64,000 bases of DNA from NCBI RefSeq assembly GCF_017751145.1, contig NZ_CP046640.1, forward strand, positions 2,646,137 to 2,710,136, read 5' to 3'. Positions 9,009 through 17,798 of this stretch are shown piece after piece. Below the pieces are notes generated by a model. The model had not been told where the DNA came from. It ran no database searches and worked only from the letters and a program-made list of their open reading frames with translations. How positions within the stretch are numbered: the first letter of the stretch is position 1; the number at the start of each line of letters is the position of its first letter. Origin of the DNA: Iocasia fonsfrigidae (GTDB lineage: Bacteria > Bacillota > Halanaerobiia > Halanaerobiales > DTU029). Made by a program: the position numbers and the translations under genes.

Positions 9009-10040
9009 CTATAACTGCTTTCTCCCAGTAGTTTTTTCTACATATTTTAACCATTTTGTATAAAAATCATATACATCTTTACCTTTTTCCTTCATAAAAT
9101 CATCACGGAACCCAAATAGTTTCTTATCTATATCACCATCAACAGAAATATCACCTTTATCATACCATGTTACTCCATCTTCAATCATTTTTGATTTTGC
9201 CTGTTCATATGTTTTTTTAGCTTCTTCCAGATTAACTATTTCTGCATCTTGAATTGTTTCTATAAAAATTTCCTGTAAATCTTTAGGTAGCCTTTCATAA
9301 AACTTTGTACTTGTAACCGTCCAAGTAGTAGCATGAATTATTTTTAAATCCCAGTAGGCTTGAAGAACTTCCTGCCAATTTGGTTGAACTGCAATAGAGG
9401 GAGCAATTAAGGCACCTTCAACCAAACCCTGTTGAAATGCTATATAAGCCTCTGAATAAGCTAATGGTACAGGAATGGCTCCAAATAGCTTAGTAAGATT
9501 TACTGAATAATCACTATTAACAGCTCTAAATTTCTCATTTTTGATGTCACTTAAAGAATCAAATGGTTCCTTATACATAATCCCTGTAAAATCTGTTGCA
9601 TCTACTCCAACAAGCATAAAACCCTTTTCTGCCGCAACCTCTTGAAATTGGGGAAAATAACCCCTGATAACTTTCCTTACCTCAGCTGAATCCTTCCAAC
9701 CATAACCAGGTAGTTCTCCAACATTAAGTTCTGGTACATAGTGATATAATACACCACCTGCTCCTGGCATTAAATCAATATCCCCCAATAAAATACCCTC
9801 TAATAGTTCTTTTTCACCACCAATCGAACCATCAAAAAATAATTCACACCTAAATCTGCCGTTACTTCTTTCTTCAAGTTCTTTAGCTATCCATTTCATC
9901 TTTTGGCCAAAATGATGGTTTTCATAATAAGAAGTGGCCATCCTGACCCTGATAGGCTTCTCATCAGCTTGTACCACAACACCTATGACTAATGTCAAAA
10001 CAAAAATTGCAGTTAAACAAATAATCATACTTTTTTTCAT
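9009..10040 (-). CDS. dctP: TRAP transporter substrate-binding protein DctP
   Basis: 343 residues. The N-terminus is a classical signal peptide with a hydrophobic stretch ending near QADEK; there is no lipobox cysteine, so a soluble periplasmic protein is expected, which needs a periplasm and fits a diderm cell. Family marks are RVRMATSYYENHHFGQKMKW and the later KFRAVNSDYSVNLTKLFGAIPVPL segment, whose Arg normally binds the carboxylate of the substrate. The ATG has an excellent AAGGAGG site. It heads the dctPQM group after the kinase gene. Confidence 0.94.
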   Translation of the reverse strand: MKKSMIICLTAIFVLTLVIGVVVQADEKPIRVRMATSYYENHHFGQKMKWIAKELEERSNGRFRCELFFDGSIGGEKELLEGILLGDIDLMPGAGGVLYHYVPELNVGELPGYGWKDSAEVRKVIRGYFPQFQEVAAEKGFMLVGVDATDFTGIMYKEPFDSLSDIKNEKFRAVNSDYSVNLTKLFGAIPVPLAYSEAYIAFQQGLVEGALIAPSIAVQPNWQEVLQAYWDLKIIHATTWTVTSTKFYERLPKDLQEIFIETIQDAEIVNLEEAKKTYEQAKSKMIEDGVTWYDKGDISVDGDIDKKLFGFRDDFMKEKGKDVYDFYTKWLKYVEKTTGRKQL

Positions 10041-10133
10041 TGTAAATTTCCTCCTTATTAGTTATTTTCTTTGTTATTAGCAAACCTATCTAACCTCTAA
10101 TCTTCTAACCACTTTTCACCCCCTCTCCATTAT

Positions 10134-10970
10134 TTATTTCAACCCAGGAATTTTCTGATAAACATGTTTATAACCAAAGCTCCCTTTATGAAGGCAGCTT
10201 TCTGCAGCAAATTTGGTAGCTTCTTTCATTGATGTTTCTATTTGTTTTTCTTGTAACCTACATATCAAATAATTGCTAATATAAGCATCTCCCCCACCCA
10301 TAGTATCCAGAGGTTTAATTTTTTCCGCAGGGACATGTATTAAATCACCATTTACTAGAGCATATGAGCCATTTGATCCATTAGTAATGACCAATTCTGT
10401 TCCATGTAAGCTTGTCCATTTTCTTAAGAATTTAATTATGTCTTTTTCCTCCCTACCAGACCAGGAAAAGAAAGCATAATCAACCCAAGGCAATACCTCG
10501 TCTATTATTTGTGGACTAAACTTATTTGAAAAATCATATGAAATTTTACATCCTAAATTATTTAAATCAGATAAATAAATTTCTATTTTACTATAAATAC
10601 TGCTATGGATTAAATCATAATCATTCAAAAAATCCAAATCTTCCTTTTCGATCTTTAAGCTTTGAGAAGTAGAGGGATCACTTTTTATAAAAACCCTATC
10701 ATTTTTCTCGTGTCTAACAAAAGTATAAGCGTTTTCTTTTTCATTAAACCTAATTCTTTGAAGATTAACTCCTTCATTTTGCAATGCTTGACTTAATATT
10801 TTCCCATTTTCATCTTTTCCCAAGACACCAATATAACTAGCTTCGACCCCTAATCTTTGAGCAAAAACAGAGAAATTCACACAATTTCCTCCCGGGAAAC
10901 CTTCTTTACTGTCAATATAAATATCAACAGTATTATCCCCTACACCGGCAACCTTTATAGCATTACTCAT
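10134..10970 (-). CDS. frlD: PfkB-family sugar kinase, FrlD-like (fructosamine 6-kinase)
   Basis: 278 residues of the ribokinase/PfkB family, most like fructoselysine 6-kinase FrlD. The N-terminal substrate-binding stretch FPGGNCVNFSVFAQRLG (25-41) is the FrlD form. The C-terminal anion-hole motif is MGGGDAY, with catalytic Asp at 228 in place of the common GAGD. It would phosphorylate an Amadori compound (fructose-amino acid) at C6 in the cytoplasm, making the substrate of the SIS deglycase encoded at 11932. The amine partner is unknown; the neighbouring glutamate genes suggest it may not be lysine. It lies 27 bases after the GntR gene. Confidence 0.8.
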   Translation of the reverse strand: MSNAIKVAGVGDNTVDIYIDSKEGFPGGNCVNFSVFAQRLGVEASYIGVLGKDENGKILSQALQNEGVNLQRIRFNEKENAYTFVRHEKNDRVFIKSDPSTSQSLKIEKEDLDFLNDYDLIHSSIYSKIEIYLSDLNNLGCKISYDFSNKFSPQIIDEVLPWVDYAFFSWSGREEKDIIKFLRKWTSLHGTELVITNGSNGSYALVNGDLIHVPAEKIKPLDTMGGGDAYISNYLICRLQEKQIETSMKEATKFAAESCLHKGSFGYKHVYQKIPGLK

Positions 10971-10997
10971 AATTATTACTCTCTGCCCCCATTATAC

Positions 10998-11711
10998 TTA
11001 TACTTTAAATCTAAAACGATCTCCCTTAAATACAGTTTTCACATATTCAATAGAACGATTATCATCTGTATAAATTGCTCCTGTTAATAAAAACAGTGGT
11101 TCACCTACACTAATATTTAAATGTTTAGCCTCAAATTCATTACACTTTATTATCTCCAGGGTTTTTTCCGATTTTCCTGGATTTACATTGTATTCCTCTT
11201 CTAAGAATTTATATAGTGAGCCTATGTTGATATTAGCTTCTAAAACAAGGGGATAACTTTCATATGGTATATATGATTTTTCAATAGCAACAGGTTCCTT
11301 ATCTAAAAACCTTAACCTCTGAATAGCTATAACTTCAGCGTTTTTCTCAACCTGTAAAAACTTACAGATAGTAGGGCTTGGCTCCATAAGTTCTTTACTT
11401 AATACCTTGGCCCCTGGAATAAATCCCTTTTCACTCATCCGCTTACTAAAACTATTAACTGTAATCAGTTCCCTTTCAATCTTAGGAACAGCAACAAAAG
11501 TCCCTTTCCCCTGTTTTCTAATTAATATGTCATCATCCACCAAATCTTGTATTGCTTTCCTTACAGTAATTCTACTTACTCCATACTTTTTCGTTAAATA
11601 GGCTTCAGTTGGAATTTGGTCTCCAGGTTTTAATTCATTCCTCTCAATTTTAGTAGTAATTATCTCCCTCAATTGCACATAAAGTGGTTCTACACCTGAT
11701 TGTTTTAACAT
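10998..11711 (-). CDS. GntR-family transcriptional regulator with UTRA domain (FrlR-like)
   Basis: 237 residues. A winged helix-turn-helix occupies about residues 8-75 (YGVSRITVRKAIQDL is the recognition region) and a UTRA ligand-binding domain fills about 95-230. This is the HutC/FrlR subfamily, whose members bind phosphorylated sugars or amino-acid breakdown products and release operator DNA. Because it sits between the deglycase and the kinase, a 6-phospho-fructosamine is a sensible inducer. It has its own candidate promoter at 11756-11784 and a good AGGAGGAG ribosome site. Confidence 0.88.
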   Translation of the reverse strand: MLKQSGVEPLYVQLREIITTKIERNELKPGDQIPTEAYLTKKYGVSRITVRKAIQDLVDDDILIRKQGKGTFVAVPKIERELITVNSFSKRMSEKGFIPGAKVLSKELMEPSPTICKFLQVEKNAEVIAIQRLRFLDKEPVAIEKSYIPYESYPLVLEANINIGSLYKFLEEEYNVNPGKSEKTLEIIKCNEFEAKHLNISVGEPLFLLTGAIYTDDNRSIEYVKTVFKGDRFRFKV

Positions 11712-11755
11712 AATTATTCTCCTCCTAAACTTTAATTTGAAAATTACTTAATTAA

Positions 11756-11784
11756 ATATTATCATATCTCTTTATCCATAACAA
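11756..11784 (-). promoter_or_regulatory. candidate promoter for the gntR-frlD-dctPQM unit
   Basis: TTGTTA (11779-11784) and TAATAT (11756-11761) on the minus strand are spaced by exactly 17 bases and lie 45 bases upstream of the regulator start. No terminator separates this from the deglycase gene, so read-through from the hyu promoter is also likely. Confidence 0.4.
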
Positions 11785-11931
11785 TTCTTTACGATATAAT
11801 TCATCTCTATTTGTTCTATTAAGTTATATGTTGTCTTTATTGTTTTTCGTTTTATACTTTTTTATTATTACTAAATATTAGGAGGAGATAATTAGTTACA
11901 AATTAAGGTTTTTATACTATCAATTGATATA

Positions 11932-12960
11932 TTATTCCCAGATATAACCTGTTCCTTCTTTACCCATATTTCTTCTAATATCTAAATTATGACCAGTTTT
12001 TTCTTCAAGTGCCCAGGCATATATTGTTAGTGCAGGCCATAGTAAAAAAGGTGTTAAATATTCTTTTACTAAACTAGAATTACCAGAATACACATCAAGG
12101 GCATCAACAAAATAATAATTAGCCTTTTTATATGCTAAGTATTCTTCAATCCTACGAACATAATCTGATTGCTTATCTCCTGCAGCAAACAGAAGAAAGT
12201 AATGATTATCATCAACTACTTCTAAAGGTCCATGAAAAAAATTGCATGCGTTTAATACAGAAGCATCCTTCCATTGCATCTCCATCAATTTACAGTTTCC
12301 AAAAGCAAAAGCAGCTCCCATAGTTGGTCCTGAACCTATTGTATATATCATATCTTTGTCTGCACAATCTTCCGCAAATTTGAGAGCCCCATCTTTATAA
12401 AGCTGATGTGCTTCTTCTAATAATTCGGGTAATTCGAATAATCCTTCCTTCAGTTCTTCAGGCAATGGATTTTCCATTACTTCAGCAACAGCAAAAGTAA
12501 TAATCGACAAAAATAGTAATTTTAATTCTGACATCTGCTCGCCATCAGGATATTGAAAATGTAAGTCAGCAATCTGAGCTATTTTAGACTCTTCATTACT
12601 GGAAATAGCCAATAATTTTGCTTTTTGATCTTTTGATTTTTTTAATGAATTATATACTTCAGCAGTATTACCTGAATGAGACATCCCGATTACTAGACTA
12701 TTTTCATCTATCGTTATGGGAATTTTACGGTCATATTCCCCTGCTTGATAGACATTACAATTAATATTTTTAATTAAACCAGCAAAAATATATTTTATTG
12801 TTAGCATTTGGGAATAATTAGCCCCACAACCAACTAAATTTATATTTTTGAAATCCCTTGAAACCACCTTTTTTATTTTTTGAACTATTTCCTGATAACC
12901 CTTTAATACCATTTTGAGATTTTTTTTATAGTTAATATCCAAATTCCGCATATTAATCAT
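11932..12960 (-). CDS. frlB: SIS-domain sugar-phosphate deglycase, FrlB/FraB-like
   Basis: 342 residues with two SIS domains (roughly 25-170 and 185-330). The protein lines up with fructoselysine-6-phosphate deglycase FrlB: IGMSHSGNTAEV for phosphosugar binding and FFHGPLEVV for the active site. A Glu and His 16 residues apart (Glu227 in LMEMQW, His243 in FFHGP) match the catalytic pair known from the related FraB. It would cleave a 6-phospho-fructosamine to glucose 6-phosphate and a free amino acid. Specificity (Lys, Asn or Glu conjugate) cannot be told from the sequence. It lies 17 bases after hyuB. Confidence 0.82.
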   Translation of the reverse strand: MINMRNLDINYKKNLKMVLKGYQEIVQKIKKVVSRDFKNINLVGCGANYSQMLTIKYIFAGLIKNINCNVYQAGEYDRKIPITIDENSLVIGMSHSGNTAEVYNSLKKSKDQKAKLLAISSNEESKIAQIADLHFQYPDGEQMSELKLLFLSIITFAVAEVMENPLPEELKEGLFELPELLEEAHQLYKDGALKFAEDCADKDMIYTIGSGPTMGAAFAFGNCKLMEMQWKDASVLNACNFFHGPLEVVDDNHYFLLFAAGDKQSDYVRRIEEYLAYKKANYYFVDALDVYSGNSSLVKEYLTPFLLWPALTIYAWALEEKTGHNLDIRRNMGKEGTGYIWE

Positions 12961-12977
12961 CTCCTCAACTATATGTT

Positions 12978-14657
12978 TTAGTTTAATTCCAAATTATAAT
13001 ACTTTTTTGCGTTTTCTGGTGAGATTTTATCTTCAATATAATCCTTGATTACTTTTTCTTTCTTTCTATCTTTAGGATCCCCATATCCTCCAGAGCCAGG
13101 GGTTTGAACACTAATAACATCACCTTTGTTAAGTTTTTCATCCGAAGTTTTAGAACCTAATTTCACTTTCTTATCTGCATAAATATGATAATATGCACCA
13201 CTTTTACCAGAATGGCCTCCCTTTAATCCCCAGGGGGCAATTTCCTGTCTATCTGCTAGGGCAGAAAAAGTTATATTATCTGCCAATGTTTTTATGTCTC
13301 TTCTAATACCTAAACCTCCTCGATATTTACCTGCACCACCAGAATCTTTTCTTAGAGAATACCTTTCAACCATTAAAGGATATTCTATTTCTAATGCCTC
13401 TATGGGCAAATTAGAAGTATTTGTCAGATGAACCTGAACCCCATTCATACCATCTAAACTACTACTTGCCCCTAGTCCACCTCCTATGGTCTCTAGGTAA
13501 ACAAAAAATTCATTTGTCCTAGGGTCTATACCGGAAAAAGTTGCAGTTGTACAAGCACTATTACATGCAGCTATAACCCTTTGAGGAATAGCATCTGCCA
13601 TAGCACCCAAAATAACATCTACCACCCTCATACAGGTATCTATCCGTTCCCCCACAGGTGCTGGAGATACTGAATTTATTATTAATCCATCTGGAACAAT
13701 AACATCAAACACTCTATAAATACCCGAATTAGATGGTATATCAGAATCTATGAGGGCTTTTAATGAGTAAAACACTGTTGCTAAAAGACCATTCATCGTT
13801 ACATTTATAGGACCATCTACCTGTTGGCTGGATTTAGAGAAATCAAAAGTAATATGATCTTGTTTTACAGTAATCTCCACCTCTATAGGAATCGGTTCGT
13901 AATTTATACCATCATTATCCATGTAGTCTTTAAAACTATATATCCCATCTGGCACTTTATTAATAGCCGTTTTTAATCGTTTTTCAGTATAATCTAATAA
14001 TTCCTTTGTATATATCTTAAAATCTTCTCCATATTTTTTATATACATCTAAAATTCTACTAACACCTACTTTATTTGCAGCAACCTGTGCCTGCAAATCA
14101 CCTGTTCTTTCTTCTGGTGTACGACAATTAATTAGAATCATATCTCGTATTTCTTTAATTATCTCACCTTTTTTACAAAACCTAACTGGTAATATCCTAA
14201 TACCCTCCTGAAAGATACTTACTGCGTCTCCTGAAGTACTGCCAGGCACTTTCCCGCCTACATCTGAATGATGAGCAATATTAGCAACCCAAGCAATTAA
14301 CTTATTTTTTGAAAATACTGGAGCAGCTACAGTAATATCTGGCAGATGAGTTCCTCCACCAGTATAAGGGTCATTTGCTATAAACATATCTCCAGCTTCC
14401 AGTTCATTCCTGGGGTATTTTTTATATATTTCTTCGATTATTGTAAGCATTGAACCTAAATGCATAGGTATATGTTCAGCTTGAGCAACCATATTTCCCC
14501 CTGCATCAAAAATCGCTGTAGAGCAGTCCTTCCTCTCTTTAATGTTACTTGAGTAGGCACTCCTGATAAGAGCCGCTCCCATTTCTTCTGCTACTGAAAG
14601 AAGTAAATTACCAATAATCTCTATTGTTACTGGGTCTGCATTATTTTTTTTGCTCAT
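12978..14657 (-). CDS. hyuB: hydantoinase/oxoprolinase family, subunit B
   Basis: 559 residues, the normal length of the HyuB subunit. Characteristic stretches include MGAALIRSAYSSNIKERKDCS, DMFIANDPYTGGGTHLPDI and the Gly-rich C-terminal TPGSGGYGDP. HyuA and HyuB together form ATP-dependent amidohydrolases that open cyclic amides such as hydantoins or 5-oxoproline. Here the neighbouring glutamate mutase favours a substrate that yields glutamate, for example 5-oxoproline, but this is inference. The gene overlaps hyuA by 17 bases, consistent with a fixed subunit ratio. Confidence 0.9.
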   Translation of the reverse strand: MSKKNNADPVTIEIIGNLLLSVAEEMGAALIRSAYSSNIKERKDCSTAIFDAGGNMVAQAEHIPMHLGSMLTIIEEIYKKYPRNELEAGDMFIANDPYTGGGTHLPDITVAAPVFSKNKLIAWVANIAHHSDVGGKVPGSTSGDAVSIFQEGIRILPVRFCKKGEIIKEIRDMILINCRTPEERTGDLQAQVAANKVGVSRILDVYKKYGEDFKIYTKELLDYTEKRLKTAINKVPDGIYSFKDYMDNDGINYEPIPIEVEITVKQDHITFDFSKSSQQVDGPINVTMNGLLATVFYSLKALIDSDIPSNSGIYRVFDVIVPDGLIINSVSPAPVGERIDTCMRVVDVILGAMADAIPQRVIAACNSACTTATFSGIDPRTNEFFVYLETIGGGLGASSSLDGMNGVQVHLTNTSNLPIEALEIEYPLMVERYSLRKDSGGAGKYRGGLGIRRDIKTLADNITFSALADRQEIAPWGLKGGHSGKSGAYYHIYADKKVKLGSKTSDEKLNKGDVISVQTPGSGGYGDPKDRKKEKVIKDYIEDKISPENAKKYYNLELN

Positions 14658-16725
14658 TTTCTACACCCCCATAGTTTAAATTAATATTTAAATACTCATC
14701 AACATTAGCATTCCAGCCTGGGTTGATTAGAATTGTGGTATCCATTTGTTCAACTACCGCAGGCCCAAATATTTCATGACCAGCATCAAGATCATCTCTT
14801 GTATAAATCGGGCACTCTACAAACCCTTTATTTTCATCAAAATAAACCTGCCTATTAGCATTAGGAATTGGTGGATTAAGAGAATCTTTTATAGGATATT
14901 TGGGCATATCTGGTTTGGGAGTTTTTCCAATGGCATTGACCCTATAATTTATCAATTCTATCGGCTGATTCTCATCAAAATATCCATAATTTTTCATATG
15001 CTCTTTATGAAATTGACCCTTAATATCATTGAGGATTTCTTCGTCTAATTTTTCCTCTGGAATAGCAAGTTGAAGTTCATAATTTTGCCTCTTATATCTT
15101 GCATCAATAGTAAGAATATACTCCCGGTTTTCTTCAAAAATCCCTTCTTTATCTAACATTTTCTTTCCTTGAGAAATCATCTTACTAAATATCTCATTTA
15201 TTTCTTTAATATTATTTTTTTCTGCCAACATGATTTTGGATTTTACATAATCATATTTTATATCAGCTACCAGTAAACCAATAGAACAGAAAATTCCTGG
15301 TGAAGAAGGTATTATTATTTCTTTAATTCCCAATTCTTTAGCTACTGCGCAGGCATGCAGAGAACCAGCACCTCCAAAAGAAACAAGAGCAAATTCACGG
15401 GGGTCATAACCACGCTCAACTGAAATAACCCTAATTGCACGTACCATATTAGAATTCACAACAGCAATAATACCAGCTGCTGCCTCAACTGGATTCATCT
15501 TAGTTAAAGATGACAAATGATCTTTAATAGATTTTTCTGCCAAATCAGCCCTGATCTCCATTCTACCCCCAAGTATATACTCAGGATTAAGTCGGCCTAA
15601 TACTACATTTGCATCTGTGACAGTAGGCTTTTCTCCACCTTTATTATAAGCAGCTGGCCCTGGTTTTGCACCTGCACTTTGGGGACCAACTTTAAGTGCT
15701 CCACCTCCATCTAACCAGGCAATACTTCCTCCACCAGCACCAATTGTATCAATATCAATCATTGGTGTTTTTACAGGAAATCCATTTATCTTTCTATCTG
15801 TCGATAAAACAAACTCACCATTTTCTATTAGACTAACATCTGCACTAGTTCCACCCATATCAAATGTAATAATATTTTTTACACCACACAACTGAGCAAC
15901 ATGGTTTGCAGCTATAACTCCAGCACTAGGACCTGATACAGCGGTACGTATAGGACTATCAATGGTTTCCGAAATCGAAATAATACTCCCATTCGATTGT
16001 GTGACATATGGTTCTACTTTAATTCCCATATCTTTTATAGAATTATTAAAATTATTAACATAAGATTTCATAATTGGCCCTAAATATGCATTAAGTACTG
16101 TTGTGCTCATTCGTGGGTATTCCCGAAACTCAGGGACTAAATTGTGTGATGCTGAAACATATATATCTGGATATAATTCCTTTATTATTTCTACAATTTT
16201 TTTCTCATGAATAGGATTGAGATAAGAGAAAAGAGTACAAACTGCAACAGATTCAGCCCCTTTCTCTTTTAGTACTTTTACTATATTTCCTACCTCTTTT
16301 TCTTCTAAAGGACTATATATGTCCCCATTATAAAGAAGTCTTTCACTAACTTCGTGATTCCAACCACTTGGTATAAGCATTTCAGGTTTCTGTATAAAAT
16401 AATTATATAAACCTGGCCTTGTTTGATCTCCAATTTCTAAAAGATCCTTAAATCCTTTTGTAGTTATTAAAGCTGTTTTTGCTCCAGTTCTTTCTATTAA
16501 CGTATTGGTTGCTACAGTTGTACCATGGGCGAGATAGGTTACTTGACTATAATCAACATTATTTGTTTTTAATACTTCATCTATTCCTTCTACTATAGCT
16601 AAAGAAGGATCATCTACTGTTGAACGAACTTTTAAGATATTAAGCTCTTTTTTTTCAACATTTAATAAGGAAATGTCTGTAAAAGTTCCTCCAACATCAA
16701 CCCCTATCATATACTTCAACTTCAT
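14641..16725 (-). CDS. hyuA: hydantoinase/oxoprolinase family, subunit A
   Basis: 694 residues. An ASKHA-type ATP-binding motif DVGGTFTD lies at 10-17, followed by the Hydantoinase_A core with ITFDMGGTSADVSL and IGAGGGSIAW, and a C-terminal domain with PAVVEQMDTTILINPG. It is the ATP-using subunit that phosphorylates the cyclic amide before HyuB hydrolyses it. N-methylhydantoinase, acetone carboxylase and 5-oxoprolinase all belong to this superfamily, so the substrate is uncertain. It is the first gene of the catabolic cluster; a long AT-rich leader lies upstream. Confidence 0.9.
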   Translation of the reverse strand: MKLKYMIGVDVGGTFTDISLLNVEKKELNILKVRSTVDDPSLAIVEGIDEVLKTNNVDYSQVTYLAHGTTVATNTLIERTGAKTALITTKGFKDLLEIGDQTRPGLYNYFIQKPEMLIPSGWNHEVSERLLYNGDIYSPLEEKEVGNIVKVLKEKGAESVAVCTLFSYLNPIHEKKIVEIIKELYPDIYVSASHNLVPEFREYPRMSTTVLNAYLGPIMKSYVNNFNNSIKDMGIKVEPYVTQSNGSIISISETIDSPIRTAVSGPSAGVIAANHVAQLCGVKNIITFDMGGTSADVSLIENGEFVLSTDRKINGFPVKTPMIDIDTIGAGGGSIAWLDGGGALKVGPQSAGAKPGPAAYNKGGEKPTVTDANVVLGRLNPEYILGGRMEIRADLAEKSIKDHLSSLTKMNPVEAAAGIIAVVNSNMVRAIRVISVERGYDPREFALVSFGGAGSLHACAVAKELGIKEIIIPSSPGIFCSIGLLVADIKYDYVKSKIMLAEKNNIKEINEIFSKMISQGKKMLDKEGIFEENREYILTIDARYKRQNYELQLAIPEEKLDEEILNDIKGQFHKEHMKNYGYFDENQPIELINYRVNAIGKTPKPDMPKYPIKDSLNPPIPNANRQVYFDENKGFVECPIYTRDDLDAGHEIFGPAVVEQMDTTILINPGWNANVDEYLNINLNYGGVENEQKK

Positions 16726-17057
16726 TACCTCCTTAATTAATTAACATAAAACAAAAATATTAAAATTTTTTAGTATTAATATAATTTATATTATTCCATT
16801 TTCACCCCCTTTTTTATCATTTAAAAAATTAAAATTATTTAATACGTTATATAATGTTATATATTGTTCTATAATATTTATTCGGTGCTAATCATAAAAA
16901 TCCTCTTTTTTTTTAAAAAAAAATTATAATTTTTTAAAAATTAATATAAATGAATGGTTATTATCTAATGCTAATTTTTAGATATCAAGCTTAATGTATA
17001 AGAACTAAAGTGCTGACTTAGTGTAATAATTAATTATGAAAAACCCTAATATAATAA
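16726..17057 (-). promoter_or_regulatory. leader and promoter region of the hyuA cluster
   Basis: A very AT-rich, gene-free stretch. A weak promoter candidate is TTATAG (16869-16874) with TATAAC (16846-16851), 17 apart. The sequence GTTATATATTGT (16856-16867) lies in its spacer and is repeated with one change at 11823-11834 ahead of gntR, so it may be an operator. Two very short ORFs with good ribosome sites lie here: a five-codon one (16878-16895) and ATG-GAA-TAA (16791-16799) after a GGGGGTG site. Confidence 0.35.
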
Positions 17058-17113
17058 AAACTCCTTATTTTTAGGTTAGAAATGAAATATCATGACCTAA
17101 AAATAAGGAGTTT
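17058..17113. terminator. bidirectional intrinsic terminator after cobC
   Basis: A perfect 19-base inverted repeat (17058-17076 with 17095-17113) around an 18-base loop, with A-runs on the left and T-runs on the right, works on either strand. It closes the cblT-cblS-cobU-cobS-cobC unit and separates it from the hyuA promoter region. Confidence 0.85.
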
Positions 17114-17171
17114 ACTTATCTATTAATTATTTTTCTAAATTATATTTAATAATAAATTTCCTCTAGAAAAC

Positions 17172-17783
17172 TCATAATTTACCACTACAACAATTTAAAG
17201 AAGATAAAATAAATTCACCATCATAGTACTTTACAATAGTAATTGCACAGTGAACTACCTCGATCTTCCAGTAATAATCTACTGACATATTCAAAATATA
17301 TGTCAATAAGGCGCGGATAACACCCCCATGGGTTACCAGCACAAGATTATTTCCCTGATTCTCCTGACAAATCTCCTCCACCTGGGATATTACCCTGGTC
17401 TGGAGTTCCAGCAGGCTTTCTCCCCCAGGTGGGATAATTTCCCCAGGATTTTCAGACCATTTTTTTAAATGAACTGGATATTCCCTTTCAATCTCCTGGT
17501 ATTTCAAACCCTCCCATTGACCAAAATCTATCTCCCGCAGGGCAGGCATGGTCTTCAGTTCTATATCCTGATGATATTGAGCAATTTTTTCCGCAGTAAC
17601 AGCTGCTCTTTGTAAATCACTGGAAAAAATCCCATCAATATTCTCATCTGCTAATTGACTTGCAACACTTAAAGCCTGGGAAATTCCTGTTTTATTTAAG
17701 GGAATATCACACTGCCCCTGATATTTATGGGCAAAATTCCAGTCAGTCTGACCATGTCTGATTAGAAATAATTTCTTTCCCAT
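17172..17783 (-). CDS. cobC: histidine phosphatase, probable alpha-ribazole-5'-phosphate phosphatase
   Basis: 203 residues of the phosphoglycerate-mutase-like phosphatase family. The catalytic RHG lies at residues 9-11 (LIRHGQTDWN), the acid Glu is in LREIDFGQWEG near 83-94, and the second His is in LVTHGGV. As CobC it would remove the 5'-phosphate from alpha-ribazole phosphate or from adenosylcobalamin 5'-phosphate, the last step of nucleotide-loop assembly. The general family is certain; the B12 role follows from being the last gene of the cobU-cobS group, 15 bases after cobS. Confidence 0.85.
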   Translation of the reverse strand: MGKKLFLIRHGQTDWNFAHKYQGQCDIPLNKTGISQALSVASQLADENIDGIFSSDLQRAAVTAEKIAQYHQDIELKTMPALREIDFGQWEGLKYQEIEREYPVHLKKWSENPGEIIPPGGESLLELQTRVISQVEEICQENQGNNLVLVTHGGVIRALLTYILNMSVDYYWKIEVVHCAITIVKYYDGEFILSSLNCCSGKL

Positions 17784-17798
17784 AAAGCCCCCCTCGTT

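Noticed and set aside
14641-16725. Firm naming of HyuAB as 5-oxoprolinase
   Set aside because: The family also includes N-methylhydantoinases and acetone carboxylases; the context is suggestive but not decisive, so a general name was kept.
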